Source: Seriola aureovittata
Taxonomy: Eukaryota; Chordata; Actinopteri; Carangiformes; Carangidae
NCBI RefSeq assembly: GCF_021018895.1
Contig: NC_079368.1
Location: 1,178,001 to 1,242,000, forward strand
Direction of reading: 5' to 3'
Length of the DNA stretch: 64,000 bases
The translations under genes and the position numbers were made by a program. Below, piece after piece: positions 1 to 13,079 of this stretch. The notes under the pieces were generated by a model that saw only the letters and a list, made by a program, of their open reading frames with translations, was not told where the DNA came from and searched no databases. Every line of letters begins with the position of its first letter. The first letter of the stretch is position 1.

Positions 1-1919
1 GAGGTATGAGTGTTTTGAAGTAAATGAGCTAAAACACTCTAGTCCAGGGGCCGGTTTCACAAAGACACACTTTGACTGTGATTTGGATGCAACAGTAATT
101 TCAGACTTCAGATAGACTGAGTTTAAATTCATCTGTTGCATTAAGCAGTTTAGTTTTTGACTATATTAAGGTGGACTTTGGTACAATGATTATGGGTAAA
201 TTAAGACTTTTTTCAACAAAAATGGCCGACTGACGAACCACATCCAACCACTCAGCTCTGTTTATCCTCAGCAGAAAATGTTTGTCCTTGGAAAAATTCA
301 TCACTTACAAGACGTTTTACTTTGGAATTCTACCGAGGAGTGAAACAATAGACCATATTCAAGCGGCGGCATATTCTTGTGACATCACGCTCATAGGTCT
401 GATTGCTACCATCAGTTTGTCCAATCATCACAAAAACTGGTAGATATTTATGTTGAGCTATGTTTTTAAAATTATCTTAAAATTATCTTAAAAGGGGGTA
501 TTGTTAATCATTCCATATGGTCTTACAGTAGAGTAGTTTTATGGGGCTTTTATTTTGAAACTGGACTTTTTAAAAATATCTTCTTCATGCATTTTGCAGT
601 AAGAAAAATCCTTCAGTGTGGCGTTAACATTGGTAGACTAATGAATGGATACACAGTAACTTATAATGGAAACAATATTATTGGATGGATGTTGGAACAG
701 TGTAAAATTTTCTCTGGAATATTTCAAATAATATGAATATGAATAATATGGAGACCAGTGCTGACTGGTACTGCGTGATAGTAATGATCTTATTTTTTCA
801 ATTCATAAGTGCAAAAAGGGTTAGAACTTGCAAATTGCCATGTTCTGTTTTCTACTGATGACTGTTGTACCATCAGTCCTACTGCTCCTAACAGAAAGCA
901 TTTGTCCATACACGTGTGGAGTTTGATCTAAATGGCTCATTATTATCAGGTTAGGGTCTTTCATAAAGACTACCAGTGTATAACTGATCACTTCTATAAT
1001 AACTCCATCACATGGACTAAACTGACTGATTGTAATGAAAAGCCATTTATTATCATCAAACCCATGCATCACTCTAACTATAGGTGTGACAGCAGAGGTG
1101 TGAGAGGCGATTTGTTGCATTTGTTGACTCTGTCACATTTATCTGTCTGTGTGTGTCTCTGTATCTCTGAACACACTATTCCTCAACCGTGTCCAACAGT
1201 GACAGCCATGGGTAATGACAGTCGAACGCTCACTCGCTCCTCATTTACTCAGAGCTGGCAGTGTAACAGTTCACTCAGAACTCTTAAGTGCTTGTTAATT
1301 TAATATGCAAATAAGTCTCTTGTCAATCTGAGTGCATTTTAATGAAAAAGCTCCCACTTCCAGGGGGCGGGGGTTTCTGCAGGTTGACGTTGGCTGTGTG
1401 TGAAAGGGAGAAAGAGGAAACAAGGCCGGGGGAAAAGAGCATGGTGGAGGTGTGGCTGAAGAACAACAGAAAGACACTGAGGTACAATGTACTGGGGACA
1501 GAGAAGGGAAGCCCAGATGGCACGTATTGAACATGCATGGCGGCTGGTTGCAGCCTGAACATGTGCAACACATGGAGGTGATGCCTCCGTCACCTCCACT
1601 TTGGCCTCCTGTGATCTGTCAGCCATGTTCCCAGCAGACAGAGCCTGAAAACAGAATCTGACAGAATCTGGTTATGAAAGGCAGAAACCATCACAAACAT
1701 GGGTGACACACACACACACACACACACACAACGTGCACACACACACACACGGTTCCTATACTCATATCCCTCTGTTAATGACAGAACTCAGCTCAACCTT
1801 TGCCTACATATGGGTGGCGCAGTGTGCTGAAAGTAAGGTGAGCGTGTTATTGGGAGGGTGGGGGTGGTTTGCAGGCGGTGTTAAGTCAAGCAGGAACCCT
1901 CAATGTTGCTAATTTATTT
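1..1919. other. Intergenic, no gene seen
   Basis: AT-rich unique-looking sequence with a (CA)n tract at about 1708-1751. Open frames here are short, unconserved and rejected. Confidence 0.5.
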
Positions 1920-2190
1920 ACAGATTTAATTAGATGGATAGAGCCCTCACAGATATAAGAAAGAGAGGAGAGATGTTGCCAGCGTTACAGCACTTTAATT
2001 ATGGTAGCAGGCTCCTGATCCCTGCGCTCCGCTGTCTGGGGAGCCAGTTAATTAAAATCCTCATTATTTTACTTTTAATTAGTTCCCCCCTCTTTTGTTT
2101 CCTTTCACCATATGGCCGTGTTCCGTGGTCAAATTAACGTAATTGAGCTAATTAAGCCGATCACTTTAATTATTCAAAGCGTTCCGATTG
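1920..2190. promoter_or_regulatory. Candidate conserved non-coding element rich in TAATTA cores
   Basis: Within 270 bp there are at least seven TTAATTA/TAATTA or near cores spread around otherwise non-repetitive sequence, without an open frame or repeat match. Such clusters are typical of homeodomain-bound developmental enhancers; lmo4 is the nearest developmental gene. Function is inferred. Confidence 0.4.
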
Positions 2191-3279
2191 GCCAGGAGAA
2201 CTTTTCTCCATCTCCCCTCCCTGACATTCCTGTATGAGGCTTGGAGTTGTAAAGTCGTTTTCTTTGTCATTATGCTTCTCTACTCCCATGCTGAAGGCAG
2301 TGAGTTATGGCTGCAACATGCCTCACTTCCTACATGTTCCAGCAGTGTCTCATATTTCAATCGCATACAATGCAGGGTACGCAGCGCAGCATCAGAGACC
2401 TCAGCGAGTTCAAAGAGGACTCAGGAATCATCGCAGCATTTAACACAATATGGTTATGACAAATTAGGTGTATGTTGGTAGTTGTAGTAGCTACTTCTCG
2501 ACAATCATCTGGTGCTCAGGGATTGGAGGCTACCATAAATAGCTTACAGCCCGAGCAGCTTTCAGGAGGATTGTCAGCACAGTTTAATGCCACAGACATC
2601 TTTACACACAGAACCACTGCATTTACATGCTCGCATTTTGAAATTGGTGACAACCAGATGGTGGTTTTACAGCATACATACTTACGTTGAGCTCAGCGCC
2701 TAAGGGTGGACAAGACCTGTCTATCAGCATTCATATATAGATGACACATACTGTTCCTCTCTGGCATCCTTCACTCTCAACTCATCTATTCTCTCAGTAA
2801 TGTTAATATATATTTCATACTATAGAACCTAATGTTGGATTGGATCCGAGTTAAAATACAAGGTACAAGTAATTGCTCCATGACACTTTGATATGAGCAT
2901 ATGAGCAAACAGCTGTTTTTATGTTTGTTATATGATAGTGTGTGGTATGAAGATACTAATGGTTTGAATTGGTTGGTTTTGAGATAACTGTGTCTCGTTT
3001 TATGTTGGATGAAATTTTGTTGCTTGCAGATTTAAACTAAAGACCATCTTGCAATGGGATCGTAGCAGCTGCGACACCTGTCAACATGCTAACGTTCACA
3101 TCCACGAGTCCTCAGTAGTCATTATTACATTATTACATGATCACTCAGAACTCATGGGTTGGACCACACTCATCTTCATTTTGATCTCAAGTTCACACCT
3201 GTTAAGTTTTGTGACTTTTGTGACACACTGATAAAATTACAAAAACACCTGCCAAAGCCAGGACCAAACTTTGCATGAT

Positions 3280-3339
<60 letters not shown>

Positions 3340-3894
3340 AAACAGTACCAACGTGGTCACAGCTGGTAAAAATTACATTAAAAAATTCAAAAGCAATGAG
3401 AATTAATGTCCCAGTTAGTGGATATTCCAAAGACACTGTTAACAATTTCCATTGTGACAATTTTCTACCAAAAAAAAAATTTTGTAATTCAGTTAAACAG
3501 AGCATTTAATGCACACAGAACTTGTTCATGGTTCTGTCTGTCTGTTTATGATTTTTAGATTTTGAAGGTTTCAACTCTCCAGATTGTAAACTACCACCAC
3601 AAACTGAGAGGGCGTCACATACCGTATTGCGCTTGCCCTCATCAAAGCCCCTCAAAATACTTCCTTATGTGCTCTAATTTACTCATCATGTGCCACCAAA
3701 ATATAATGATGAAAAATGAAACATTTGCCAGAGGCAGTGACATTTCTCACGACTGCAATGAGGTCAAACGTTTGGTGATTCTGTGGTGTTTGTGGTGAAT
3801 AGTTTACAGTTCACACATTAAATATGTGAGCTACAAATGGTTTAGTGAATCCCACAATATATAGAAGAGGAGAATAACCACTCTAGTACAGTGA
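2191..3894. other. Intergenic, no gene seen
   Basis: No coding or repeat signal except a (CA)n microsatellite at 3280-3338. Confidence 0.5.
3280..3338. repeat. (CA)n microsatellite
   Basis: Uninterrupted dinucleotide run of about 29 units. Confidence 0.95.
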
Positions 3895-4085
3895 ATAAAT
3901 AGATGGATGGATGGATGGATGGATACTTTATTTATAGATTAGGATCTCCTGAACCTCTCTGTTCTGCAGCGCAGTGAGATGATGTAGTTGCTTCTCTGTC
4001 CTTCCAGAGTGTTGTGGAGAGGATGGTTGGTATTGTTCAAGATGGCCTCCATCTTACATTGCATGCGTCTCTCCACCCTTTAAGA
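3895..4085 (-). mobile_element. LINE 3' end fragment, minus orientation
   Basis: A (GGAT)n run is followed by TACTTTATTTAT and then sequence that is the reverse complement of the fragment at 34018-34200 (GATCTCCTGAACCTCTCTGT and onward to the GGTTGGTATTGTTCAAGATG part). It is the same LINE family as 22790-23621, truncated. Confidence 0.75.
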
Positions 4086-4090
4086 TTAGC

Positions 4091-4126
<36 letters not shown>

Positions 4127-4179
4127 TATTGTATATTGCAATATTTGGGCTGGAGTGTATTTTGGATATCGCCCAAACC

Positions 4180-4697
4180 TAGTGACCAGATGTCCCAGTT
4201 TGTCCTGGATTGTCCTGGTTTTCACCACAATTCAAATAACAACTGTTTCAGTGCTTACACAGACATTTCTCATGGTCTGTCCCACTCATTTTCACTCATT
4301 ATTACCTAACCCAATATGAAAACATAAACAATGCACCATGGGTACAAAGTCACTGATTGGTCTTTCTAAGCGTCAATCATTCGGTGTGTTGTTGTCAAGG
4401 CTGTTGCTAGTCTATGAGTCCTAGGCTATGATGCTGGTTGCTCTCTCTGTCTGGTTAGCAGTCATGTCAAAGAGACAGTCCGTTTTATTTTAAGCAGGCT
4501 AATTTCTTCTCACTCCTTCCTTTGTAAGCTGCAAAAAGGCTGCGTTCATGGCGTCCATGGTGTTGAGAGGTGCACTCAGTAGGTGTACTACCAAAATAAC
4601 TATCCCCCCATCCTGATGAAAATGCCTATGGTGCATAAGCGCATACATGTGCATGTGCATGATCCCAGTTTGGGGGTTTTAAAACATGGTCACCCTA
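4180..4697. mobile_element. Non-autonomous TIR DNA element
   Basis: Begins TAGTGACCAGATGTCCC and ends GGTCACCCTA, imperfect inverted ends that are also used by the element at 29877-30354. No transposase. A (GT)n tract lies just before it at 4091-4128. Confidence 0.5.
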
Positions 4698-5399
4698 CAT
4701 TAACTCTTTACTTACCAGTCTTGCCGCTTCAGCCATCGTTGCATTTACAAGCGTTACTTCAGGATGCCACAGTAGTTCGCTTTTGGAAAGCTATCAGCTA
4801 GCTGGTTAGCATGCTAACTTCAGTAGAAGAAGTGATAGAAATACAATCCAAACAAGAGTTAACATTGGCATTGGAAACAGCTCAATGCTAGTAAAGGAAT
4901 CAAGTTTGAACCTGCAACTTTTCTTCTAGGCTAGCAAGTAAACAGCTGATAACGATAACATTAGCCATGTAGCAATAGCTAAACTTACAAACAGCTCCTT
5001 TAAAGATGGAATTAAAATTGAAGTCAAAATAAAGTGACATTTAAGTGATTCAGTTTGGAATTACAAAGCATCCCTTACAGTGGTTATTAACTAAAGTGGG
5101 AACTGAGCCTCTGGGTCCTCCTGCTGTTCAGATGAGTTCACATCTGGCAACACAAGCGCACTGAAGATGGTTAAGCTAATGCCAGCACTTTGTTCAGGTC
5201 CAACCACTTGGTCTGGCCTCTCCACACACAGAGAGGCCACGTGGTCAGAAAGAGCTTCTGGCCAACAGAGCAGTGGATTAGCATCAGAATGGAATTGGGC
5301 TAAAGGAAGGCAGCCATCTTGGATCTATATCACAGGAGTGTCTGGGCAAGAAGGAGGCTTCACCAGTCCTCTTTCCCCTCCATGATGAGCATGTAAAAA
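4698..5399. other. Intergenic, repeat-like GCTAGC/GCTAAC-rich stretch
   Basis: Many GCTAGC and GCTAAC words, usual for old fish interspersed repeats. No gene. Confidence 0.3.
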
Positions 5400-5850
5400 T
5401 ATCCTGGCATCATCTTGTGTCTTCACGCAGTGTGAGGTGGAGGAGCTCAGGCAATTACACTCATCTGCATGTGTTAATATGATTAATTAGCAGGAATAAA
5501 CACTTTCCTATGACACAGGCTACATGGTGAGCCACACACCTGCAGAAGCTCTGATAAAAGACATCACCTCATGGCAAAGAGCCTTTTCATGAGACCTGCT
5601 AATTGGCATCTGAAAACGTTCCGGCTAATTAGGAAAAGGCAGATGAGGCTTGATTAGTTTGAATGCAAAGTGTAACTTGTGGTGCGGTGGGACTCAAGAA
5701 TGTGCCGAGGTTTTATTTCTTCACCATCACGATACAAAGATAATTGTAATTGTGATCATTTGCATACGTTAATGAATTTGCGTGACGCTTCTTGATCAGA
5801 CGTGGAATAAATAATTGATGCAGTATCAGCACCTACCATGACAAGTGGGA
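5400..5850. promoter_or_regulatory. Second candidate conserved non-coding element
   Basis: Non-repetitive AT-rich sequence with GATTAATTAGC, CTAATTGGC, GCTAATTAGG, TGATTAG and TTTGCATA (octamer-like) motifs, downstream of lmo4. No coding potential. Confidence 0.35.
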
Positions 5851-6252
5851 CTTTTTGAAATAGCTAAGCGCATTAAGGTGCAAGTTTGATGACTGCCATG
5901 CTCCCAAGCAAGGTGTGAAAGTAGAGCAGATGCTATCTTCTGCTTCTTGCACACTACACACTCCACCACTGCTATCACACTAAGATTAACTCCTGAGCGC
6001 TGATGGTATGGAGACTTTTTACATAGCTTTGAAAAAGCACACTGAGTTTGAGCAAATTAGATGCAGCTCAAGAAAATAATTTTCAGAATCCATACAGAGT
6101 GGCAGAGAACAAAGAGCTGTGAGGGGAAACAAACCAGGCTGTGTAGGAGCTTTAATTGGAACATGGTAAAGAGTAAATACATCAGATTGTTTCAAGTGCC
6201 TTGGATGTAGAGGGGGCCACTCCCCTTTAATTAGCCCGCTTTAAGATTAGGC

Positions 6253-7364
6253 TTTATTAGAGACAGGCAGGCAGGCAGCCACCGAGCCAGTCAGCCACGG
6301 GATATGCCACAAGTTCAGCCCCACAGGAGCTCCAGAGGCAAAGATACAGGGCTCATGTTTAATTGCTTCTGTAAATGGTCAGAGCTCAAGCCTCCTAATT
6401 CCATTCCTCAGGGTAATCAGGCATGTTTTCTCCATACAGGGTTAAAGAGAGTGGGAGAGTCAGCCACATCCACCATGCTAGGTACCACGCAATACAATGT
6501 CACTCTAATGCCGCTAAGGGGCTTCAAAATGACCTCAGCTCACTTCGCAACGTGTTACAGGAAAATCATTTTAATAGGATTTTTTTGTTAACTCCACACA
6601 CTGAACAGGCATCTGATAAAGAAATAAAAGTCCACAGAAAAAAAGCAAAAACCTTCACTGGATTGTTTCAGTTGTTCAGGGCGTCTGAAGTATAATCACA
6701 GGTAACAGCAAAATATTAGATTTGTGTTTTCCTTGAGTGCTTAAAAAAAGTCTCTGGTGGAAATTCATTCCTATGTCTGGACATTTTCAGATACTCTGGA
6801 TTTTGTCTGACACCCCACAATTTTACATTCAATCCTCAGTGTGTAAGATCTCAGATTAACATATAGAAGAGAGAGATCAAGAGTTCATTAAAAACACTGA
6901 CGCTCAGGGGAAATAATGCCACATGGCATAAGCAAAGCTTTCACAGTCATTTTACAGCAGTCCATCAAACATTCATTTAAACATCTTTTGTTCCCTCTTC
7001 CAGTTGGTGCTTGGCTTTCATCGCCGTTTTTTTTCCCTTGAGCTTTCAGTTAGTCCTGAAGGAGACTTTTGCCATCGCAGTCCACACACACTGTGAGTCT
7101 TTGCCTGATGCACAGACCACTTTAATATCGAACACAACATAAATGTGACTTTTGTATGCGGCATATTGAGTCTCTGACACAGTTTCGGACGGGACGTGTT
7201 GGTGAGAAACTGCGTCCTCTCTGTGGGAAGAGAGGCGAGGTGGTGATGAAAATCCACAACAACGGCGATAGCAACAGGAGAAGAGGAGGAGGAGGAGGAG
7301 GAGTGCAACGAGGAGAAGTGAAGTTCAGGAGAAAAGGCGAGGGCGACACATGCACTGCTGCCAC
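6253..7364 (-). other. lmo4: Candidate lmo4 3' UTR
   Basis: Downstream of the lmo4 stop there is no other gene. An AATAAA on the minus strand lies at 6253-6258, giving a 3' UTR of about 1.1 kb, similar to the known mammalian length. A (CTCCTC)n run (7273-7305) and a T/A-rich stretch fall inside. The true polyadenylation site cannot be fixed from sequence alone. Confidence 0.35.
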
Positions 7365-9308
7365 TCAGCAAACCTGCAGAGCAAAGAGGGAGAAGGCGAG
7401 GGTCACTGCCACAACACACACTTAACATCCATCTGCACAGCTGTTTCTGTTTGTTTCCTTCTTATTCAAGTGTTCTCTTCATTTCAAATTAAAGTTCATT
7501 TAAAAACCTCATAAAAAAATACAATGAAATCCATGTTTGAATGTAAATATATCTTAAATATATATATTTGAAGATAAATTGACCTAAAACAGAATATAAT
7601 ATGACATTAAATCATTTCTTAGATTATAATAATGTACTAGTCATCAAGAGTAGCAGCTTATCAAAGTAAAATTTAAAGATATTTTCCAGTTCAGGTACCG
7701 AATAGAATTCAGTTTTTGAGTCTCTGATTTTATTTAAGAAAAAATTAAGTTAAACTAAATGATACTTAAGTAAAAGTTAGCAAGAATTTAAGGCAGACTC
7801 TACATTGAAAAATGAATGTGCTCACTATGCAGCTTGTCAGTTTGTGTTATTATATATTATAATATTGAATTATTATTAATGATGCTTTACTGTTTATGCT
7901 GTATTTTAATGTGACATCTTGTCTAGGTGGAGCTACTTTAAACATCCTGTGGAGTTTCATCTGAACCATGTGTTTTATAAACTAATGATGTTGTTTGTAT
8001 GAAATAGAGAAATTAGTGACTCAGCTCTCAGATAAATGTAGCACGGTAAAAAGTAAAAAGCAGCAAAAAATTTCTACTGTTATTTTTCAGACTTACAATT
8101 TTTTTTAGTGCAAGCACTGTTGTTCACTTTATAAAAATGGCACCTCTGATTCTTCTGTTGTCACATTTTTACCCACATTGCTGCACCATTTTTTCTATAT
8201 TAATAGAATCTCCTGCTGTGGCAGCCATTGTCCCAGAGGAGAATCAACAGATTATGTTATTCACATTAGAGCACAGTGATATTCATGTAAGAACAATTCA
8301 CACTCTGCTGTAAATACAGATGGCTCTCTGTGGCATCACGTCAGCAACCCTTTTATTTACCTTCTGGTCTGTCAGCACAGAGTTGCTCTGAAGTGGAGGC
8401 AGATGGCTGTTGAGCAAGGCAGCGCCGGGTCTGTCGTGCTCACAGAAGATTGTACCATTGATGTAATGGAAGCGATCGCCGGGCATCAGTCTGTTTCTAC
8501 AGGTGGCGCAGCTGAAGCACTGCAGAGGTGAAAACAGATCAAATTCAGGTCACTACAGCACAATTATACGGGCATAAAATCACTTTACATTAACCTCTTT
8601 TTTCCTCAAAAATTCAAGACAAATTGTGCAGAGAAACTGACACTGGTTTAATAAATATTAAGTAAAATATGAAACACTGCAGTCCAATGTTTTGTAAAAA
8701 CACTTTTAAAGCTCTCTCAAACTAATTTTAAAAATTACATCACAAGACAAAAAAAGATGGAGGGCACAATTCCTTTCTCTCCTGACAATGAGGGGACTGA
8801 TCCTCCCTTCTCACCAAATCTCTCTCTCAATTTTTCTGTCAAACAAGAAGCATGAGACAAAGACACATTAATGCGAGAGCTTGGGATTTACCTTGAGGTG
8901 GTAAACATTACCCTGCGCCCTCATTACCATTTCGTTGGCTGGGATAGACTGGCCGCAGGCGCTGCACGCCCCACTGTGCCCGAACAGTCTGCAAACACAA
9001 AAACACAGATTGCTCAGTCTGTACAGCCTCCAAAATATAAAACCAGGAGCTTCCTCTCCTCCTCCCGCTCCTCCACCTCTTCCTTCCTCTCACCTGATGT
9101 AGTCGCTCCGACACAGAATCATGCCCCCTTTGCTGTAGCAGGTGGTGCCAATGTCCCCCAGCTGGGCTTGGCAGCAAGAGCACTTAAGGCAGCGAGTGTG
9201 CCAGTAGCGCTCCATGGAAAAGAGTAGGAAGCGGTCAGCGATCTTCCCTCCGCATCCTGCGCACGACCTGGGGGCCGGTGGTACGCCTGACGCTTGGCTG
9301 TTCACCAT
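7365..9308 (-). CDS. lmo4: LIM domain only 4 (LMO4), four coding exons
   Basis: Coding exons on the minus strand are 9308-9094, 8988-8892, 8519-8361 and 7373-7365, all with GT-AG borders and matching phases, giving 159 residues (human LMO4 has 165). LIM1 ligands are Cys16, Cys19, His37, Cys40 / Cys43, Cys46, Cys66, Asp69; LIM2 ligands are Cys80, Cys83, His102, Cys105 / Cys108, Cys111, Cys130, Asp133, so both double zinc fingers are intact. The start is the ATG opening MVNSQ, the usual LMO4 N-terminus; the reading frame continues upstream but meets a splice acceptor at 9335-9336. The final exon supplies only Val-Cys-stop, the known LMO4 C-terminus. LMO4 is a nuclear adaptor that binds LDB1 and other transcription factors and acts in neural, epithelial and mesodermal development. 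The N-terminal sequence resembles the fish lmo4a paralogue from memory; I leave the paralogue open. Confidence 0.95.
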
Positions 9309-9726
9309 GTTGTGATGTGGCTCCTTGGAGGCTCCTGGACATATGAAACAGGTGTGAGGACTGGATCCAGCTTTGTTCACTTTATCACAGGAACACTCAT
9401 GTGTTGCTTAACTACTCTTAAAAGAATCATTTCTGTGATTCTGCAATATTTGTAAAACAGCACGTCTGATGTGTGTGTAGATGTAACTACAAAGAGGGGT
9501 TTATTGTATTTACGGCCACACACACATCAGCTCTTTCCTTCAGAAAGACTGTAACTTACTTTAAGACCTGTAACAGGTTGACCCTAACACTGGCAGGCTG
9601 ATCAATACAAGAAAGGATCATATTATATATATATATATATATATCAAAAATAATTTGACATAAGAAGAATATAGTGTAGATTTTTTTGGGGTGGGTGGGC
9701 ATAAACATTATGTCACCAGTGTATTT

Positions 9727-9747
9727 TGATGTGTGCGTGCGTGTGTC

Positions 9748-9800
<53 letters not shown>
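9727..9800. repeat. (GT)n microsatellite in the 5' intron of lmo4
   Basis: Long GT run between the coding exons and the candidate first exon; a short (AT)n run precedes it at about 9629-9644. Confidence 0.9.
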
Positions 9801-9803
<3 letters not shown>

Positions 9804-10036
9804 AAACAGGGAAGGGGGGGTGGGACTTTTGAAAGAGTGCCAGCATTGAGACAAGATGTGATACTCGCATTATAAAAGTATTTTCTTATATTGCATTTAC
9901 TGTTTCTGTGTTAACACACTATCTCCATTATGTTAGCTTCACTGACACGCTGTTTAGCTCCGGGTTGAGCTAGCTTAAAGGAAAGCTTTATTCAGAAATG
10001 GAGGGAAAAAAAGAGGAAAAGGAAGAGACACGTTAC

Positions 10037-10570
10037 CTCGTCGAGCCAAAGGTTTTTCCTCCTGTGCTGAAGTTTGATGAGGCGGAAGGATATTCACAAG
10101 AACCTCGCGTCGCTTGGAGTTGTTGTAAAACAGCACTTAGAACTGACTGGTCTCCATGGCACTCCGTTAAAATGGCAAAGCAACACAACGTAAAGCCCGG
10201 GACGGCTCGGTGACGGTAACAGTTGAGCAAACTCTCCCCGACATCCAGCTCCGCTCATAAATAACTACACGTCGGCCTGACCGTGAGCTGGAGACATGAC
10301 GCAGCTTCTCCCCCTCTCCTCTGTGTTACCGCTGTCCGTCTTTCAACATACCTTCATTTGCTTCTATCGCTTTTGACAGCGACACTATTCATCAAATTGC
10401 GCAAGGGGTTATTTAAATTGCCGAGAGGGGACTCAGCCCACATGAAGCGTGCGGCAGCCAATGGGAGTACAAGGGGCGTGGCCACAGTCAAAATGATTTA
10501 TGAGTTTATAGTGGCTTATTAATATGCACATCCACTTCCCTTAAGCTCTCCGTAGGGTGTTACCCAGTGT
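10037..10570 (-). promoter_or_regulatory. lmo4: Candidate lmo4 promoter and non-coding first exon
   Basis: This CpG-rich stretch lies upstream of the lmo4 coding exons. A good splice donor (GACGAG then GTAACG, minus strand) ends at 10037 and could join the acceptor at 9335-9336, 26 nt before the start codon. An inverted CCAAT box near 10458 and a CCACGCCC (Sp1/KLF-type) site near 10475 lie further upstream. The transcription start is not visible. Confidence 0.5.
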
Positions 10571-10599
10571 GCGCGCGGTATTAACATGGGAAACAGCAT

Positions 10600-12295
10600 T
10601 TAAGCCACGGTGTTTGTTTTATAGTTTTCATGGATGGAAATCTTTGATACTGTAAATATATGTACTTGGAGAAAATGGGTTTCAAAAACATTTTGATAAA
10701 TGTCCAACATCACTTTGTTAATCAGATATGAACATTTAAAATGAAATTAATTAACAATTTACTCAGATATCTTGCTCAAAATTCTCATGTGTTTAAATGA
10801 TTATAAGATTCAGAGATTCAATGGATTTATTTTCAAAGTGCTATACATTTATCAAACAGAAAGTAAAAGCATTATAGTCAATCATGGACAAATTAAAGAG
10901 TGGGAACTGTGGTGCCGAAGTCCAAAGCTCCAAAAAGGATTTAAACTGTCAAATATGGGACTCTCTTTTTTTTCTTTTTACATTTATCAAAATCTGTGTT
11001 CCTTTTCTTATCAGTATACTCGACGTATGATTTAAATGTATAACCAGTCACTATTAAAAAAGCAAATTTCCAAAAAGTTAATACAAAGATGCTTTGATAT
11101 GTTAAAAGGTTGTGAAATGGTTCTTCACATGTTGACAAAAAATATTTTACACAGAAACAGTGATTTAAAGGTAAACATCAAAGTCAGAAATTTATTGATA
11201 TCCAACACCTCATACATTCTTTATTTAGGGTGTATGGGCTTAAGGAAATGGTGTATGTTCGAACATGTGAATGTGTTTCTGCAAGTCAATATCTCATCCT
11301 TCCATCCATTTTTTTGTTTTGTTTTGTTTGTTTTTGACACTCATTGAAATATCAGATATTATCTGGCCAAATAAAGCAATAAAGCCAAACAATCATACTT
11401 GTACATTGATAAAGATGGAGTGCAGAATATGATAAGCACACTTTCGATTTTTTTTTTTTTAAATCTGAAAGGAATGTCAAAGTAGCACTACTGAAGGTTC
11501 AGGATTTATTCAGTCACTTCATCAACAGACCGGTCTCTGTAGGTTGTAGGTCTCATTACATTAAGCTTCCACACTGCTGCACGTCCAGCTAAGTTCCAGT
11601 AGAGGACAGCATCCTATAATATTAAGAGCAGATATGGTTTCCACTGTACACTCTGGTACATGAGGTTAGAGAAGACAGAATTAGTGAAAAACAAAACAGC
11701 AGGAGCCGCGCTTGAAATTCTTGTCCTCAAATGTCAGTGGTCGGGTTTATTTTTCATTTTTTACATAGATTAATAGGCCTATATTAGGTTTTACAACTGA
11801 GTTGCACCTTCAAATTAACCTCTTAAATTTTGTGTTGCAGAAATATGTTAAAAATGTAATATTTTTTAAAGTTTTTGTCTGTTTTATTTCTTCTTTTGTT
11901 GTTTTCTGAAGCACTCGCATGTTTATGACATTAACTCTACCACAATTATTATTACATTGACTCTAAAAAATAATATGAATTGGTATAAATTACTGTATCA
12001 TTTCCACTGAAGGTTGTGGAGTTGTGGTTTCAAACTGTGACTACTAAAGAACAATCGTGATTATTTCATAACCTTTTTTATTTTGAAAGTTTTTGACAGA
12101 AACTCAGTTAGCAGCTGTCATGTCTACATTAACACAGGTGTGAACTGAAAGGTTAGACGAGTCTAGAGACAGAAAACTTAAAGCATCATAAACATCCTCA
12201 TTGTGTCAAGATAAAACAAATACGTGACTATAGCATCATTTAATTTTTAAAATTAAAATTTCAATGTGATGTGTGTACAAAACAACAATACACAT
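10600..12295. other. Intergenic, AT-rich, no gene seen
   Basis: No conserved frame, no clear repeat. Open frames are short and of low complexity. Confidence 0.5.
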
Positions 12296-12321
12296 GAATT
12301 TCCCCTAGGGGACAAATAAAG

Positions 12322-12373
<52 letters not shown>
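12296..12373 (+). mobile_element. LINE tail with (ATCT)n
   Basis: GAATTTCCCCTAGGGGACAA followed by ATAAAGTATCTATC and an ATCT array is the 3' tail shared with the LINE copies at 23521, 34320 and 56405. Only the tail is recognisable. Confidence 0.7.
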
Positions 12374-12374
<1 letters not shown>

Positions 12375-13079
12375 CCATGAAAACTGATGTAGTCTGTAAT
12401 TTCTGATCTTTTGCCAGGTCATTGTCCCACAGATTTGATCCAGAGACACTGAGATGCTGCCCCTGTGTAGTTCTTGATACCACCACAGGGAGTCTCCAAA
12501 GTTCATCCATTTCAAGTCTTACACATGCGACCTTTAAATTGATTGCATAACAGATTAAATAGTAGTTGCAGTTCTGATTAGCAGCAGTGCTGGCAGTGCT
12601 GAAATATCAACAGAGAAACATACAATGTGTAAAATATAGATAGATACGCACCTGAAAAGTCATTATTTCAGAATTATGAAAATTCATTTATAACAGTTTT
12701 GTTTGAATAAGGTTAATCAAAAGCAAAAGCACATATTCATTTAAGTCGCATTTCCACCGTAGGAATTTTCCCCAGGAACCTTTTGAGGAACTATGCTCGT
12801 TTTAACCACAGGAACCAGGGTCTTAATTTAGTTTCGGGATAAATGATCGACACCCAAAAAGGTACCTGGTTGGGGGGGTAGTACTTTCCAATGGTTCAGG
12901 ACATTTGGGGGGTGTGGTCTGCAGTGCTGAACATTTCTGACTGATCGAGTGCTCACTGCATCTTATTTCACCTGCAGTGTATAGAAGTCTGAATGCAATT
13001 TGTCCCATATTTTCATTCACAACCCCCCCCCCCACACACACACACACACACACACGTGCTGTGAATCATGTAATGTCAA
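12374..13079. other. Intergenic; possible TIR element remnant and C/CA tract
   Basis: The part from about 12745 (GGAATTTTCCCCAGGAACC) resembles a degenerate fish DNA-element end. A (C)10(AC)n run lies at 13023-13053. No gene. Confidence 0.3.

Noticed and set aside
932..1303. 123-codon plus-strand open frame
   Set aside because: No recognisable motif, overlaps an antisense frame of similar length; looks like chance.
7018..7428. 136-codon minus-strand open frame
   Set aside because: It overlaps the lmo4 last exon and 3' UTR in another frame; its Ser run comes from a (CTC)n tract.
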